Below, piece by piece: positions 8,218-15,202 of a stretch of 33,604 nt of DNA (positions within the stretch are counted from its first letter, which is position 1; the number at the start of each line of letters is the position of its first letter). The notes under the pieces were generated by a model. That model searched no databases and was not told the DNA's origin. It saw only the letters and a program-made list of their open reading frames with translations. The translations under genes and the position numbers were made by a program. Source of the DNA: Oligoflexales bacterium (GTDB taxonomy: Bacteria; Bdellovibrionota_B; Oligoflexia; Oligoflexales; RGVZ01); NCBI GenBank assembly GCA_947479535.1, contig CANJZQ010000025.1, forward strand, positions 1 to 33,604. Reading direction: 5' to 3'.

Positions 8218-9198
8218 TTACTGGATCGTGACATCCACAGGAGTCGAGTACTCCCAACGTCCTGCGATTTCAGAAAAGGCTCCGACGCGCATTTTATAGG
8301 TGCCAGGAGTTACCCCCTGGAGTGTCGCCGTGGAACCTGCCGTTGCAAACTTGTACGCCGGGTTCGCCCAATCAGGAGCGTTGTTCAACTCGACCCGGTA
8401 GTAGGTTACCTTGGAGTCGCCCTGCCAGCTCACCTGACCACTGCTGCCCGCCAGGATTGCGCCTGGAGCAGGAGCCGTCACCGTTAACTTGCGACGCACT
8501 GGTGCATCCACGGTGAAGGAACGGATTTCAGAACTTCCGCTACCGCTCTTGATTCGCCAGTACCACTTCCCTGGAGAAGGCTGGTGCAGGGAATACGCGC
8601 CTTTTTTAACAGGAATGCTCATCTCGACCGGCTTCATTGATTCTTTGCGGGACAGCTCAAGCCGACCCGGACCGCCGGTCCACGAGAAGCGGGCTGGGCC
8701 CACCGTCTCATCGTAAGCAATCGCTGCTTCGTTTTCAGGAAAATTGATCGATATCGGTCCAGCCGATCCTTCTGCTGCGGCAGAAGCCGTCTCGGCAACA
8801 GGAACCGACTCGGCTACCGGAGCCGTCGACACCACTGGCGCAACAGCAACCGGTGCAATCGATGCGACCGGCGCGGCGGCCTTCGGAGCCACCTCGGTCA
8901 CTGCTGGTGCCTCTGGGGGCGGAAATTCGTTGGCGTCATCGCCAGACGTTTCCAAATAAAGATAGCCTACCGCCGCAACTGCGACGAGCAGGACCGCGAG
9001 AAGGATGTAACGCGAACGGTTGCTGTTCGCATAGGACCCTTCCTTGAATATCTGGGACATCGCATTGGTGTTCGTCCCAAAGTTGCTTGCAAACTCGCCT
9101 TTCAAGTCCGCGGTGAACGGATTTGACTGCGAGGCGGGTTGTGACGGAATGCCCCCGCCGCCCCCTTGCCCTGTCGGGTTATTCGTTGACTGGTTCAT
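8218..9198 (-). CDS. Membrane-anchored Ala/Pro/Val-linker protein with two beta-sandwich-like repeats, 326 aa
   Basis: Function unknown. The first ~60 residues are polar, Gly/Asn/Ser/Gln-rich and predicted cytoplasmic. One membrane segment follows near residues 64-82 (YILLAVLLVAVAAVGYLYL), after a basic NRSR. A long low-complexity linker of Ala/Pro/Val repeats (APVAVAPVVSTAPVAE type) then crosses the periplasm. The C-terminal ~190 residues hold two similar modules, each with a Trp-centred strand pattern (ARFSWTGGPGRLELS; GQVSWQGDSKVTYYRVEL) and a closing TPGTYKMRV / SPGKWYWRI motif, like fibronectin-III or carbohydrate-binding-type sandwiches. ATG at 9198 is chosen over the in-frame TTG at 9216 because GGGAG lies between them. 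It is monocistronic, with a strong terminator. The architecture recalls TonB-like or peptidoglycan-spanning proteins, but no TonB domain is seen. Confidence 0.8.
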   Translation of the reverse strand: MNQSTNNPTGQGGGGGIPSQPASQSNPFTADLKGEFASNFGTNTNAMSQIFKEGSYANSNRSRYILLAVLLVAVAAVGYLYLETSGDDANEFPPPEAPAVTEVAPKAAAPVASIAPVAVAPVVSTAPVAESVPVAETASAAAEGSAGPISINFPENEAAIAYDETVGPARFSWTGGPGRLELSRKESMKPVEMSIPVKKGAYSLHQPSPGKWYWRIKSGSGSSEIRSFTVDAPVRRKLTVTAPAPGAILAGSSGQVSWQGDSKVTYYRVELNNAPDWANPAYKFATAGSTATLQGVTPGTYKMRVGAFSEIAGRWEYSTPVDVTIQ

Positions 9199-9404
9199 AA
9201 CGCTCAAATCTCCCAAGGTTGAGTGACACGGTTAGCCCGTAAAGGTCATTCATGGGAGTGGATCGGGCGGGGTTGAAATCACTTTAGCCGGGGCAAACAC
9301 CGGGCAGGCACACGGACAGGATTTTCCGTCGGGGCCATCCTGAAAAAAGGCCCAAAAACATTAGGAAGAACTGCGCTCAATTATGAAACGACCAAAGACC
9401 GGAT

Positions 9405-10430
9405 TCAGAAAAAATCAGGGTAAGAAAATTCAACTTTCATCGGCAGGATCCAGACCGGGACGCCAGATGCGGCCATGATTTCGGGGTCGCGCCAATAATC
9501 TTTCGACGTGGTCACAATTGCATCTGCTCCCCGAATCGAGTTTGGCGAGAAATGATCTGCATGGAAACGCCCGTGATCCTTGACCGTGATCACGCGAAGG
9601 GGGGAAACCCCGGCGGCCGCGAGCGCTTTTAGAAAGGATCCAGGACGAGCTATCCCACAGAGCACGATGGGGTGAAGCGGCAATTTCTGCCCGCGCCCTG
9701 CATTCGAACTGGCGAAGATCACCGGCTGGATCGCACCATAGACGATCCGGCCCTGCCTCTCATGAATGCCATCAGGCAGCACCATCGAATGGACGGGTTG
9801 AACAAAGTCTCGACCGCATAAACGAACAACAGCATCCGCGCGCCGAAGGGCACGGACAGGCTCACGCAAATTTCCAGCGGGCAGCAGCGCATCGCCAAGG
9901 AAACCCTCTGACAAAAGGACAATGTCGACATCACGCTTGATGCGCCAATGTTGAAATCCATCGTCGAGGATCACGTGAGTGGGCGCGTATCTGGCAAGAA
10001 AGTCTGAAAAAACACGATACGCGCGCACCCGGTCACGCCCGATGATCACAGGAACGGTTGGATTATCGGCGGAAACCATTCTGGCCTCATCCGCCCTCAA
10101 TCCCGTCACTTCCTCCAGGGCAAAACCGGATGGGCCGCGGACCTCAAGCAAACCTGACCCAATAAACCATGCCGCTGAATTACGACCCAAGGCGGATCCA
10201 TAACCTCGCCCGAGGATCACAGGACGATGCCCTGCAGCGACCAGGGCAGCAGCAAGACCGGAAGCGAACGGAGATTTTCCGGTGCCCCCCACTTCTATAT
10301 TGCCAACGGAAATTGTCCTTGGTCCGAGGTGAACTGAAGTGAAGAGGCCCAAACGATAAGCCATCTTGCGAATCACAATGATTGCGAAAAAAACCGCAGA
10401 CAAAGGAAAAAGCAGGCGTCGCCAACTCAT
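9405..10430 (-). CDS. lpxK: Tetraacyldisaccharide 4'-kinase LpxK, 341 aa
   Basis: Inner-membrane enzyme phosphorylating the 4' position of tetraacyldisaccharide-1-phosphate to give lipid IVA. The N-terminal hydrophobic helix (about residues 5-20) anchors it. The atypical P-loop SVGNIEVGGTGKSP (about 41-54) is the family signature, here with Ser where Thr is usual. ILDDGFQHWRIKRDVDIVLL carries the catalytic/metal aspartates. ATG at 10430 follows AGAAGGAG at good spacing and overlaps the msbA stop by 4 bp (ATGA), discarding a 35-residue upstream extension that lies inside msbA. It is the last gene of the envelope operon. The 206 bp after it hold T-rich tracts but no clear terminator and no gene. 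Confidence 0.95.
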   Translation of the reverse strand: MSWRRLLFPLSAVFFAIIVIRKMAYRLGLFTSVHLGPRTISVGNIEVGGTGKSPFASGLAAALVAAGHRPVILGRGYGSALGRNSAAWFIGSGLLEVRGPSGFALEEVTGLRADEARMVSADNPTVPVIIGRDRVRAYRVFSDFLARYAPTHVILDDGFQHWRIKRDVDIVLLSEGFLGDALLPAGNLREPVRALRRADAVVRLCGRDFVQPVHSMVLPDGIHERQGRIVYGAIQPVIFASSNAGRGQKLPLHPIVLCGIARPGSFLKALAAAGVSPLRVITVKDHGRFHADHFSPNSIRGADAIVTTSKDYWRDPEIMAASGVPVWILPMKVEFSYPDFF

Positions 10431-12184
10431 GAAAGATCTCCTTCTGCAGAATTGCAGAAGGCAACGAAACGTGGAACGGCAAGCAATTCCTGATGAGTCC
10501 CCCTCAGGCCCACGCCACCATCTTCCACGAACCATATCTCGTCAAAAAGGGGCAACCATTGCAGGCGATGGGTGACCGCCACGACGGCACTTTGATTGAG
10601 CTTTGCCGCCGCTGTGATGCGCCTCAGGATCGATCCCTCGGTGGCAACATCAAGCGCCGAAGTCGCCTCATCAAGAAGAAGAATATGTTTCCGACGCAAC
10701 AACGCCCGTGCGATCACCAGCCGTTGAATCTGTCCTCCCGAAAGATTTGCAACGAGAGAAGAAACCGGCGCCCCAAGCCCAGCCGGCATGGCTTGAACAA
10801 ATTGCCGTGCGTCAATTGATTCCAGGGCGGCCCAGATATCTTCGTCGTGACAATCCGGAACCCCATAGGCGACGTTCTCGCGAATGGTTGCCGTAAACAG
10901 AAACGGCTGTTGCGGAACGAGTGCCGTCCGTTCCACCGCCGACTCCCAACTGGAATCCGCATCCCAACGGTCGGGAGGCAGAAGCCCCGACAACACCTTT
11001 AAAAAAGTGCTTTTACCGGCACCGCTAGGACCAACAACGGCGACGGATCTGCCTGGAGCCAAAGTCAGATCATGCGCCGAAAAGGATTTGCCCGAAGCGG
11101 GCCACTTGAATGATATATCACGCACAACCAGTGGCAGCGCCGCCCCATGAGGCGCCAAGCACACGCCAGGTTCTGTTGGAAGGGAATCCGTTGAGCCAGA
11201 ACGGAGCATTTCAAAACACTTTGTGACCGCCCCCTGCGTCTCATGATACCGGGCCAATTGCTCGCCAATATCGCGCATGGGCTTCACCATAAAACCAACG
11301 GCCACCACGAATTGGAGGAGCAATTCACTCCCCCTTTCGCCGTTTGGAGCAAATCCTATCAAACCGCGATTGATCGCAAGGATGAATCCGGCAAACACTG
11401 CGAAACCTAAAAATTCCAACGCAGGAGCAAAGGCCGAACGGACCAGGATGCTGCGGGTGATCATCCGAAAGTACGATTCATTGGCAGACTCGTACCTCTG
11501 AAAATCAAAGGACTCACCCTGTTGCGCCCGCATGAAATCAAACCGGCCACGGACCTCAAAAACAAGATCCGCCATCCGTCGCAATGACTCTTGAACCAAA
11601 CTCGAAAAACCAGCGATACGCTTGCCTGTGGCCCCGGTCGAGCGCGCCGTCAACGGCATCAGGAAAAGCATCACCAACGCCGATGGCCAATGCAAAAAAA
11701 ACATTGTGCCAAGACTGGCCAAGACAGCCATTCCACCCCTCAAAAAACTAGTCATGACCTCGGAAAGCCGGGTCTGAACAAATGCCACGTCATTCACTAA
11801 AATCGACATCCACGACCCCGGTGAAACCTGCGCAAGTTCCTGGTAGGACTTGCCGAGGATTGCCGGAAACAACTTGTCACGCAACGCGGCTCCCGCAAGC
11901 AGGCTAAACTCTTGCTGGAGGCGGGTGTATACATACGTGCCCCATGATTTTGCGATGCCGGCGATGAGAACCACCAGAGGGAGAAGCACCACCAGAGAGG
12001 CGCGCTTTTCAGATGTGTTGTCAAAAAAAGCTGAAAGGAAACCTTTGACCAAAAAAATGACCGTAGCCTGGGAAAGCCCCAGCACGAGCAGGGCCACCAT
12101 CATGCCGACGACAACCTTGACATGGTGCTGTGCTGTCCGTAACGCGAGATCGGGAAGTGATTTCAGGGGACGCCTCCCTGCCAC
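10427..12184 (-). CDS. msbA: Lipid A export ABC transporter (MsbA family), up to 585 aa
   Basis: Homodimeric half-transporter that flips core-lipid A across the inner membrane; the role is inferred from its place between lpxB and lpxK. The membrane domain spans residues 1-~320, with hydrophobic segments near 23-50, 64-80, 146-178 and 255-305. The nucleotide-binding domain has Walker A GPSGAGKS (385-392), a Q-loop at VPQQPF, signature LSGGQ (481-485), Walker B HILLLDEATSALD (500-512) and the H-loop VTHR. The start is uncertain. GTG at 12184 overlaps lpxB by 22 bp but has its purine-rich sequence almost touching it. An in-frame CTG at 12166, six bases after GGGAGG, is an alternative. The closest in-frame ATG would remove part of the first membrane segment. 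A general lipid exporter of the same family cannot be excluded. Confidence 0.9.
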   Translation of the reverse strand: MAGRRPLKSLPDLALRTAQHHVKVVVGMMVALLVLGLSQATVIFLVKGFLSAFFDNTSEKRASLVVLLPLVVLIAGIAKSWGTYVYTRLQQEFSLLAGAALRDKLFPAILGKSYQELAQVSPGSWMSILVNDVAFVQTRLSEVMTSFLRGGMAVLASLGTMFFLHWPSALVMLFLMPLTARSTGATGKRIAGFSSLVQESLRRMADLVFEVRGRFDFMRAQQGESFDFQRYESANESYFRMITRSILVRSAFAPALEFLGFAVFAGFILAINRGLIGFAPNGERGSELLLQFVVAVGFMVKPMRDIGEQLARYHETQGAVTKCFEMLRSGSTDSLPTEPGVCLAPHGAALPLVVRDISFKWPASGKSFSAHDLTLAPGRSVAVVGPSGAGKSTFLKVLSGLLPPDRWDADSSWESAVERTALVPQQPFLFTATIRENVAYGVPDCHDEDIWAALESIDARQFVQAMPAGLGAPVSSLVANLSGGQIQRLVIARALLRRKHILLLDEATSALDVATEGSILRRITAAAKLNQSAVVAVTHRLQWLPLFDEIWFVEDGGVGLRGTHQELLAVPRFVAFCNSAEGDLS

Positions 12185-13305
12185 TCCTTGATGGTTTTGG
12201 CGGCAGTCAGAGCAGCGCCTCCGGCAAGTTCGCTGTTAACAAGACGGAGTCCGGCGATCTGACGTCCGCGGACAGCCTGGTCCTGCAAAAGACCCTGAAC
12301 CTGCCGGGCCACTTCCGTGGCATCGACATTCTGGACAAATTCCGGGACGACTTCGTGACCCGCAATCAGGTTCACCAAACTGACATGCTTGATCGACACC
12401 ATTTTGCTCATCAGTGCATAGGAGATCGCCCCCATTTCATAAACAACGACCATGGGAAGTTCAGACAACCCACATTCCAGAGTTGCGGTTCCCGAGGCGA
12501 CGACAGCGACGTCCGCCAATGACATCAGCTCAAGGCTTGAACCATGATGAACGCGCAAATGGCGAACGCCAGAAAAATGGGAACGGACGAATTTCAAATC
12601 CAGATTGGCTGCAACCGGCAGGGCAAATACGACTCCAGGCACTGCCACCTCGAGTTGCCGCGCAATGCGAACCATGAGTGGCGCGATCGATTCAATTTCA
12701 CCCTTGCGGCTTCCCGGCAGCAACAAAACCACGGGTTGCGAAGACCGGTCGGGGTCAAAACCAAACATCGCCCGGTCCACTTTAACCCGGCGAATCCTGT
12801 CGACATGAGGGCAACCAACGTACTGGTATTTGATGCCACGCTCGCGAAAGAAATCGACCTCGAAAGGAAGTATCCCAAGGACACCAGAAAAATCGCGCCG
12901 AAGGCGATCTGCCCGTCCCGCGCCCCAAGCCCAGAGTTTCGGAGCAACATATTGATAAACCGGGATGCCAAGCATTTTCAGGTGTTCGGCCATGCGAAAA
13001 TGAAACCCAGGGAAATCAACCGTCACCACAAATGCAGGTTGAAGCCGCTCAATCGCCGCGAAAATCTTTTTTTCCAGCAACGCAAGGTCGCCAATTTTAC
13101 GAACAACCTCTGCCACACCCATGACACTCAGTTCTTCAATGCCGGCGATGCTCTCCACGCCAGCCGCATTCATGGCCGGGCCCGTTATCCCGTAAAAAGA
13201 CGCCGAAGGAAAAACAGAACGCAAGCCTGCGACAAGGTCAGCCCCAAGCAGGTCACCGGAATATTCTCCGACAGATATAAAGATGTTTTTAGGTGAAGAG
13301 GCCAA
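12163..13305 (-). CDS. lpxB: Lipid A disaccharide synthase LpxB, 380 aa
   Basis: Peripheral inner-membrane GT19 glycosyltransferase joining UDP-2,3-diacylglucosamine and lipid X into the beta-1',6 disaccharide of lipid A. Recognisable motifs are ISVGEYSGDLLGADLV near the N-terminus, VTVDFPGFHFRMA, QYVAPKLWAWGAGR, LLPGSRKGEIESIAPLM in the second Rossmann half, and VVASGTATLECGLSELPMVV for UDP-sugar binding. Length matches the family (~380). The start is TTG at 13305, thirteen bases after the lpxA stop; no ATG fits the conserved N-terminus. Its last 22 bp overlap the predicted msbA start. It follows lpxA directly, as in many lipid A operons. Confidence 0.96.
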   Translation of the reverse strand: MASSPKNIFISVGEYSGDLLGADLVAGLRSVFPSASFYGITGPAMNAAGVESIAGIEELSVMGVAEVVRKIGDLALLEKKIFAAIERLQPAFVVTVDFPGFHFRMAEHLKMLGIPVYQYVAPKLWAWGAGRADRLRRDFSGVLGILPFEVDFFRERGIKYQYVGCPHVDRIRRVKVDRAMFGFDPDRSSQPVVLLLPGSRKGEIESIAPLMVRIARQLEVAVPGVVFALPVAANLDLKFVRSHFSGVRHLRVHHGSSLELMSLADVAVVASGTATLECGLSELPMVVVYEMGAISYALMSKMVSIKHVSLVNLIAGHEVVPEFVQNVDATEVARQVQGLLQDQAVRGRQIAGLRLVNSELAGGAALTAAKTIKEWQGGVP

Positions 13306-13318
13306 ATTTCAACCGGCC

Positions 13319-14104
13319 CTAGCGGCAAACACCGCGTTTGCTGGCCGCGAGGAAATCTAAAAATTGTGTTTTGACACCCTCATCATTAACTTCGGCAGCG
13401 ATTCTGCCGCGTGCAGCGTCAATGGTGAGGCTCTCACTGTAAATAAAACGATAAGATGACTTCACATCAGAGATCTGGCTTTGACTCAATCCCGACCTGC
13501 GAAGTCCAACCACATTCAGTCCACTTGGCTGGGCCCGGTTGCCATGAACCATGACAAACGGCGGCACATCTTGCGTGACGATTGCCCCTGCGGCAACCAT
13601 CACCATATCCCCGACAAGACAGAACTGGTGCAGTGCGGAAAGGCCGCCGAAAACAACTTTATTCCCAATCAAGGAATGCCCAGCGATTGCTACCCCGTTG
13701 GCAAAGATACACTCGTCGCCAATGACACAGTCGTGGGCAATGTGCGTGTAGACCATGAACAGATTGCCGTTACCAATGACGGTCTTCCCACCGCCGCCCA
13801 CGGTACCAAGTGACAGGTTGGCATACTCGCGAATCATGTTGTCGGCGCCGATCAACAGCTCTGTATCTTCACCGCGGTATTTCAGATCCTGAGGCATTGA
13901 TCCGACGCTTGCAAACGAATGAATTCGCGTGCGGGCACCAACGGTCGTACGACCATCGACCACAGCATGGGAATCAACAATGACATCATCAGCCAGTTTT
14001 ACCTTTGAACCGATGATTGCATAGGGTCCGATGTGAACCCCGCGGCCCAATTCGGCACCTGCATGCACAATCGCAGTCTTGTGAATCTGGTTTTGCTCTG
14101 CCAT
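13319..14104 (-). CDS. lpxA: UDP-N-acetylglucosamine acyltransferase LpxA, 261 aa
   Basis: Cytoplasmic left-handed beta-helix trimer transferring a hydroxyacyl chain from ACP to the 3-OH of UDP-GlcNAc, the first lipid A step. Hexapeptide repeats fill the first two-thirds (IHKTAIVHAGAELGRGVHIG onward). The VYTHIAHDCVIGDE segment holds His121 and His124, matching the catalytic-base region of E. coli LpxA. QFCLVGDMVMVAAGAIVTQDVPPFVMVHGN and the LNVVGLRRSG turn follow, with a helical C-terminal domain. Length is within one residue of the E. coli enzyme. ATG at 14104 follows GAGAGAGG. It lies 24 bp after fabZ; both enzymes use hydroxyacyl-ACP. lpxD, which acts at the next acylation step, is not adjacent. 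Confidence 0.97.
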   Translation of the reverse strand: MAEQNQIHKTAIVHAGAELGRGVHIGPYAIIGSKVKLADDVIVDSHAVVDGRTTVGARTRIHSFASVGSMPQDLKYRGEDTELLIGADNMIREYANLSLGTVGGGGKTVIGNGNLFMVYTHIAHDCVIGDECIFANGVAIAGHSLIGNKVVFGGLSALHQFCLVGDMVMVAAGAIVTQDVPPFVMVHGNRAQPSGLNVVGLRRSGLSQSQISDVKSSYRFIYSESLTIDAARGRIAAEVNDEGVKTQFLDFLAASKRGVCR

Positions 14105-14128
14105 GAATCCTCTCTCAGAAAACGCGCT

Positions 14129-14596
14129 TCAGCGCATCAGGGCTGAAAACTTCGCCGTTGCAACAGCCTCACCGTCAACCAGTGCCGTCGCATCGAACCA
14201 AAGAAAGTGGGCCCGTTGGCGCACCATCTTGACCTCATAGACCAGTCTATCACCAGGACGGACCGGTTTGCGGAACCGCGCCTCGCTGACATCCGAAAGA
14301 AGGCACCCTTTTGCCGTCCCGCCACTGGCCAGATGGCCGTATACGGCAGCAGTCTGGGCCAGACCCTCGATGATGAAAACTCCAGGGAGAACCGGATCGC
14401 CCGGGAAATGTCCCTGAAGGGCTGATTCGGAAATTGAAATATTTCGGTAAGCGACGATCTTGTCCCCTGGGACAAGACTTGTCACCCGGTCCACCAGCAG
14501 AAATGGATAGCGGTGGGGAATGCACTTCTGGATTGCTTCCGTATCCATTGGCATCGCGGGAATTTTAATTTCAGCAATCTCAGCAGCGTGCTTCAT
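14129..14596 (-). CDS. fabZ: 3-hydroxyacyl-[ACP] dehydratase FabZ, 155 aa
   Basis: Hotdog-fold dehydratase of type II fatty-acid synthesis, converting 3-hydroxyacyl-ACP to trans-2-enoyl-ACP. IPHRYPFLLVDRV (about 26-38) and the active-site block LQGHFPGDPVLPGVFIIEGLAQ (60-81) are diagnostic, with catalytic His63 and Glu77. The C-terminal strands (RFRKPVRPGDRLVYEVKMV) complete the fold. ATG at 14596 lies six bases past the ompH stop. Its position between ompH and lpxA is a common arrangement that ties the hydroxyacyl-ACP pool to both phospholipid and lipid A synthesis. Confidence 0.97.
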   Translation of the reverse strand: MKHAAEIAEIKIPAMPMDTEAIQKCIPHRYPFLLVDRVTSLVPGDKIVAYRNISISESALQGHFPGDPVLPGVFIIEGLAQTAAVYGHLASGGTAKGCLLSDVSEARFRKPVRPGDRLVYEVKMVRQRAHFLWFDATALVDGEAVATAKFSALMR

Positions 14597-14602
14597 GATG
14601 GC

Positions 14603-15160
14603 TCACTTTTTTGATTTGCCTGAGTTCTTCTTGGCTTCTTTGGCGTAACGATCGACAACTTCCTTGGTCAAATCGACGGGATCTTGCAGGTAAAGCAATC
14701 CCGCTGAATTCGACTCAAAAACAGCCTCGATGCTGCGTTCCTTGGCGATCTTCTCAACCAATCCGGCGACTTTCACCGCGATGCCTTGGGTTGCCTTTTG
14801 TTCCTTGCGCTTGATGTTCGCCTGAAACTCCATCTCAGCATTACGAAGGGCAAGAAACTTCTCCTGAAAATCCTTTTGCTTGTTCATGCGGGCTTCTTCA
14901 GACAAGAGGCTGGCCTTCGACTTCCACTCATCGTTCATTTTATCGAGCTCTTCCTTTTGCTTCTGGAGCTCTTTTTCCTTGTCCTTGATTTCCTTTTCCA
15001 GGTCTGTCCGCGCGACCTTGCCTTCCTCAACGTTGAGGATCACGGCCTGCATGTCAACGACCGCGTACTTGCGACCTTCCGCAAAAGAAACGCCCGATGC
15101 GCAAAAGGCTCCTGCGCATACAACACTGGACAACATACGGTTCATTATTATTCTTCTCAT
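14603..15160 (-). CDS. skp: OmpH/Skp-family periplasmic chaperone, 185 aa
   Basis: Periplasmic holdase for unfolded outer-membrane proteins on the way to BamA. The signal peptide is basic MRRIIMNR, a hydrophobic core, and probable cleavage after VSFA (about residue 28). The mature protein opens with the OmpH strand KYAVVDMQAVILNVEEG, then two long charged helices (LEKEIKDKEKELQKQKEELD and onward) forming the tentacle coiled coil. A short beta segment (SIEAVFESNSAGLLYL) and a Lys-rich tail finish it. The start is the ATG at 15160, nine bases after AAAGGAG; the ATG at 15169 abuts that site directly and is unlikely. It lies 42 bp after bamA, the usual partner. Confidence 0.93.
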   Translation of the reverse strand: MRRIIMNRMLSSVVCAGAFCASGVSFAEGRKYAVVDMQAVILNVEEGKVARTDLEKEIKDKEKELQKQKEELDKMNDEWKSKASLLSEEARMNKQKDFQEKFLALRNAEMEFQANIKRKEQKATQGIAVKVAGLVEKIAKERSIEAVFESNSAGLLYLQDPVDLTKEVVDRYAKEAKKNSGKSKK

Positions 15161-15202
15161 AAACTCCATCTCCTTTGCGGCCGTTGAAGCAGGCCGAAAT
15201 AA

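Noticed and set aside
12544-13296. 250-codon open frame on the plus strand
   Set aside because: It is fully antisense to lpxB, whose motifs are unambiguous; the translation is low-complexity, basic and without a domain.
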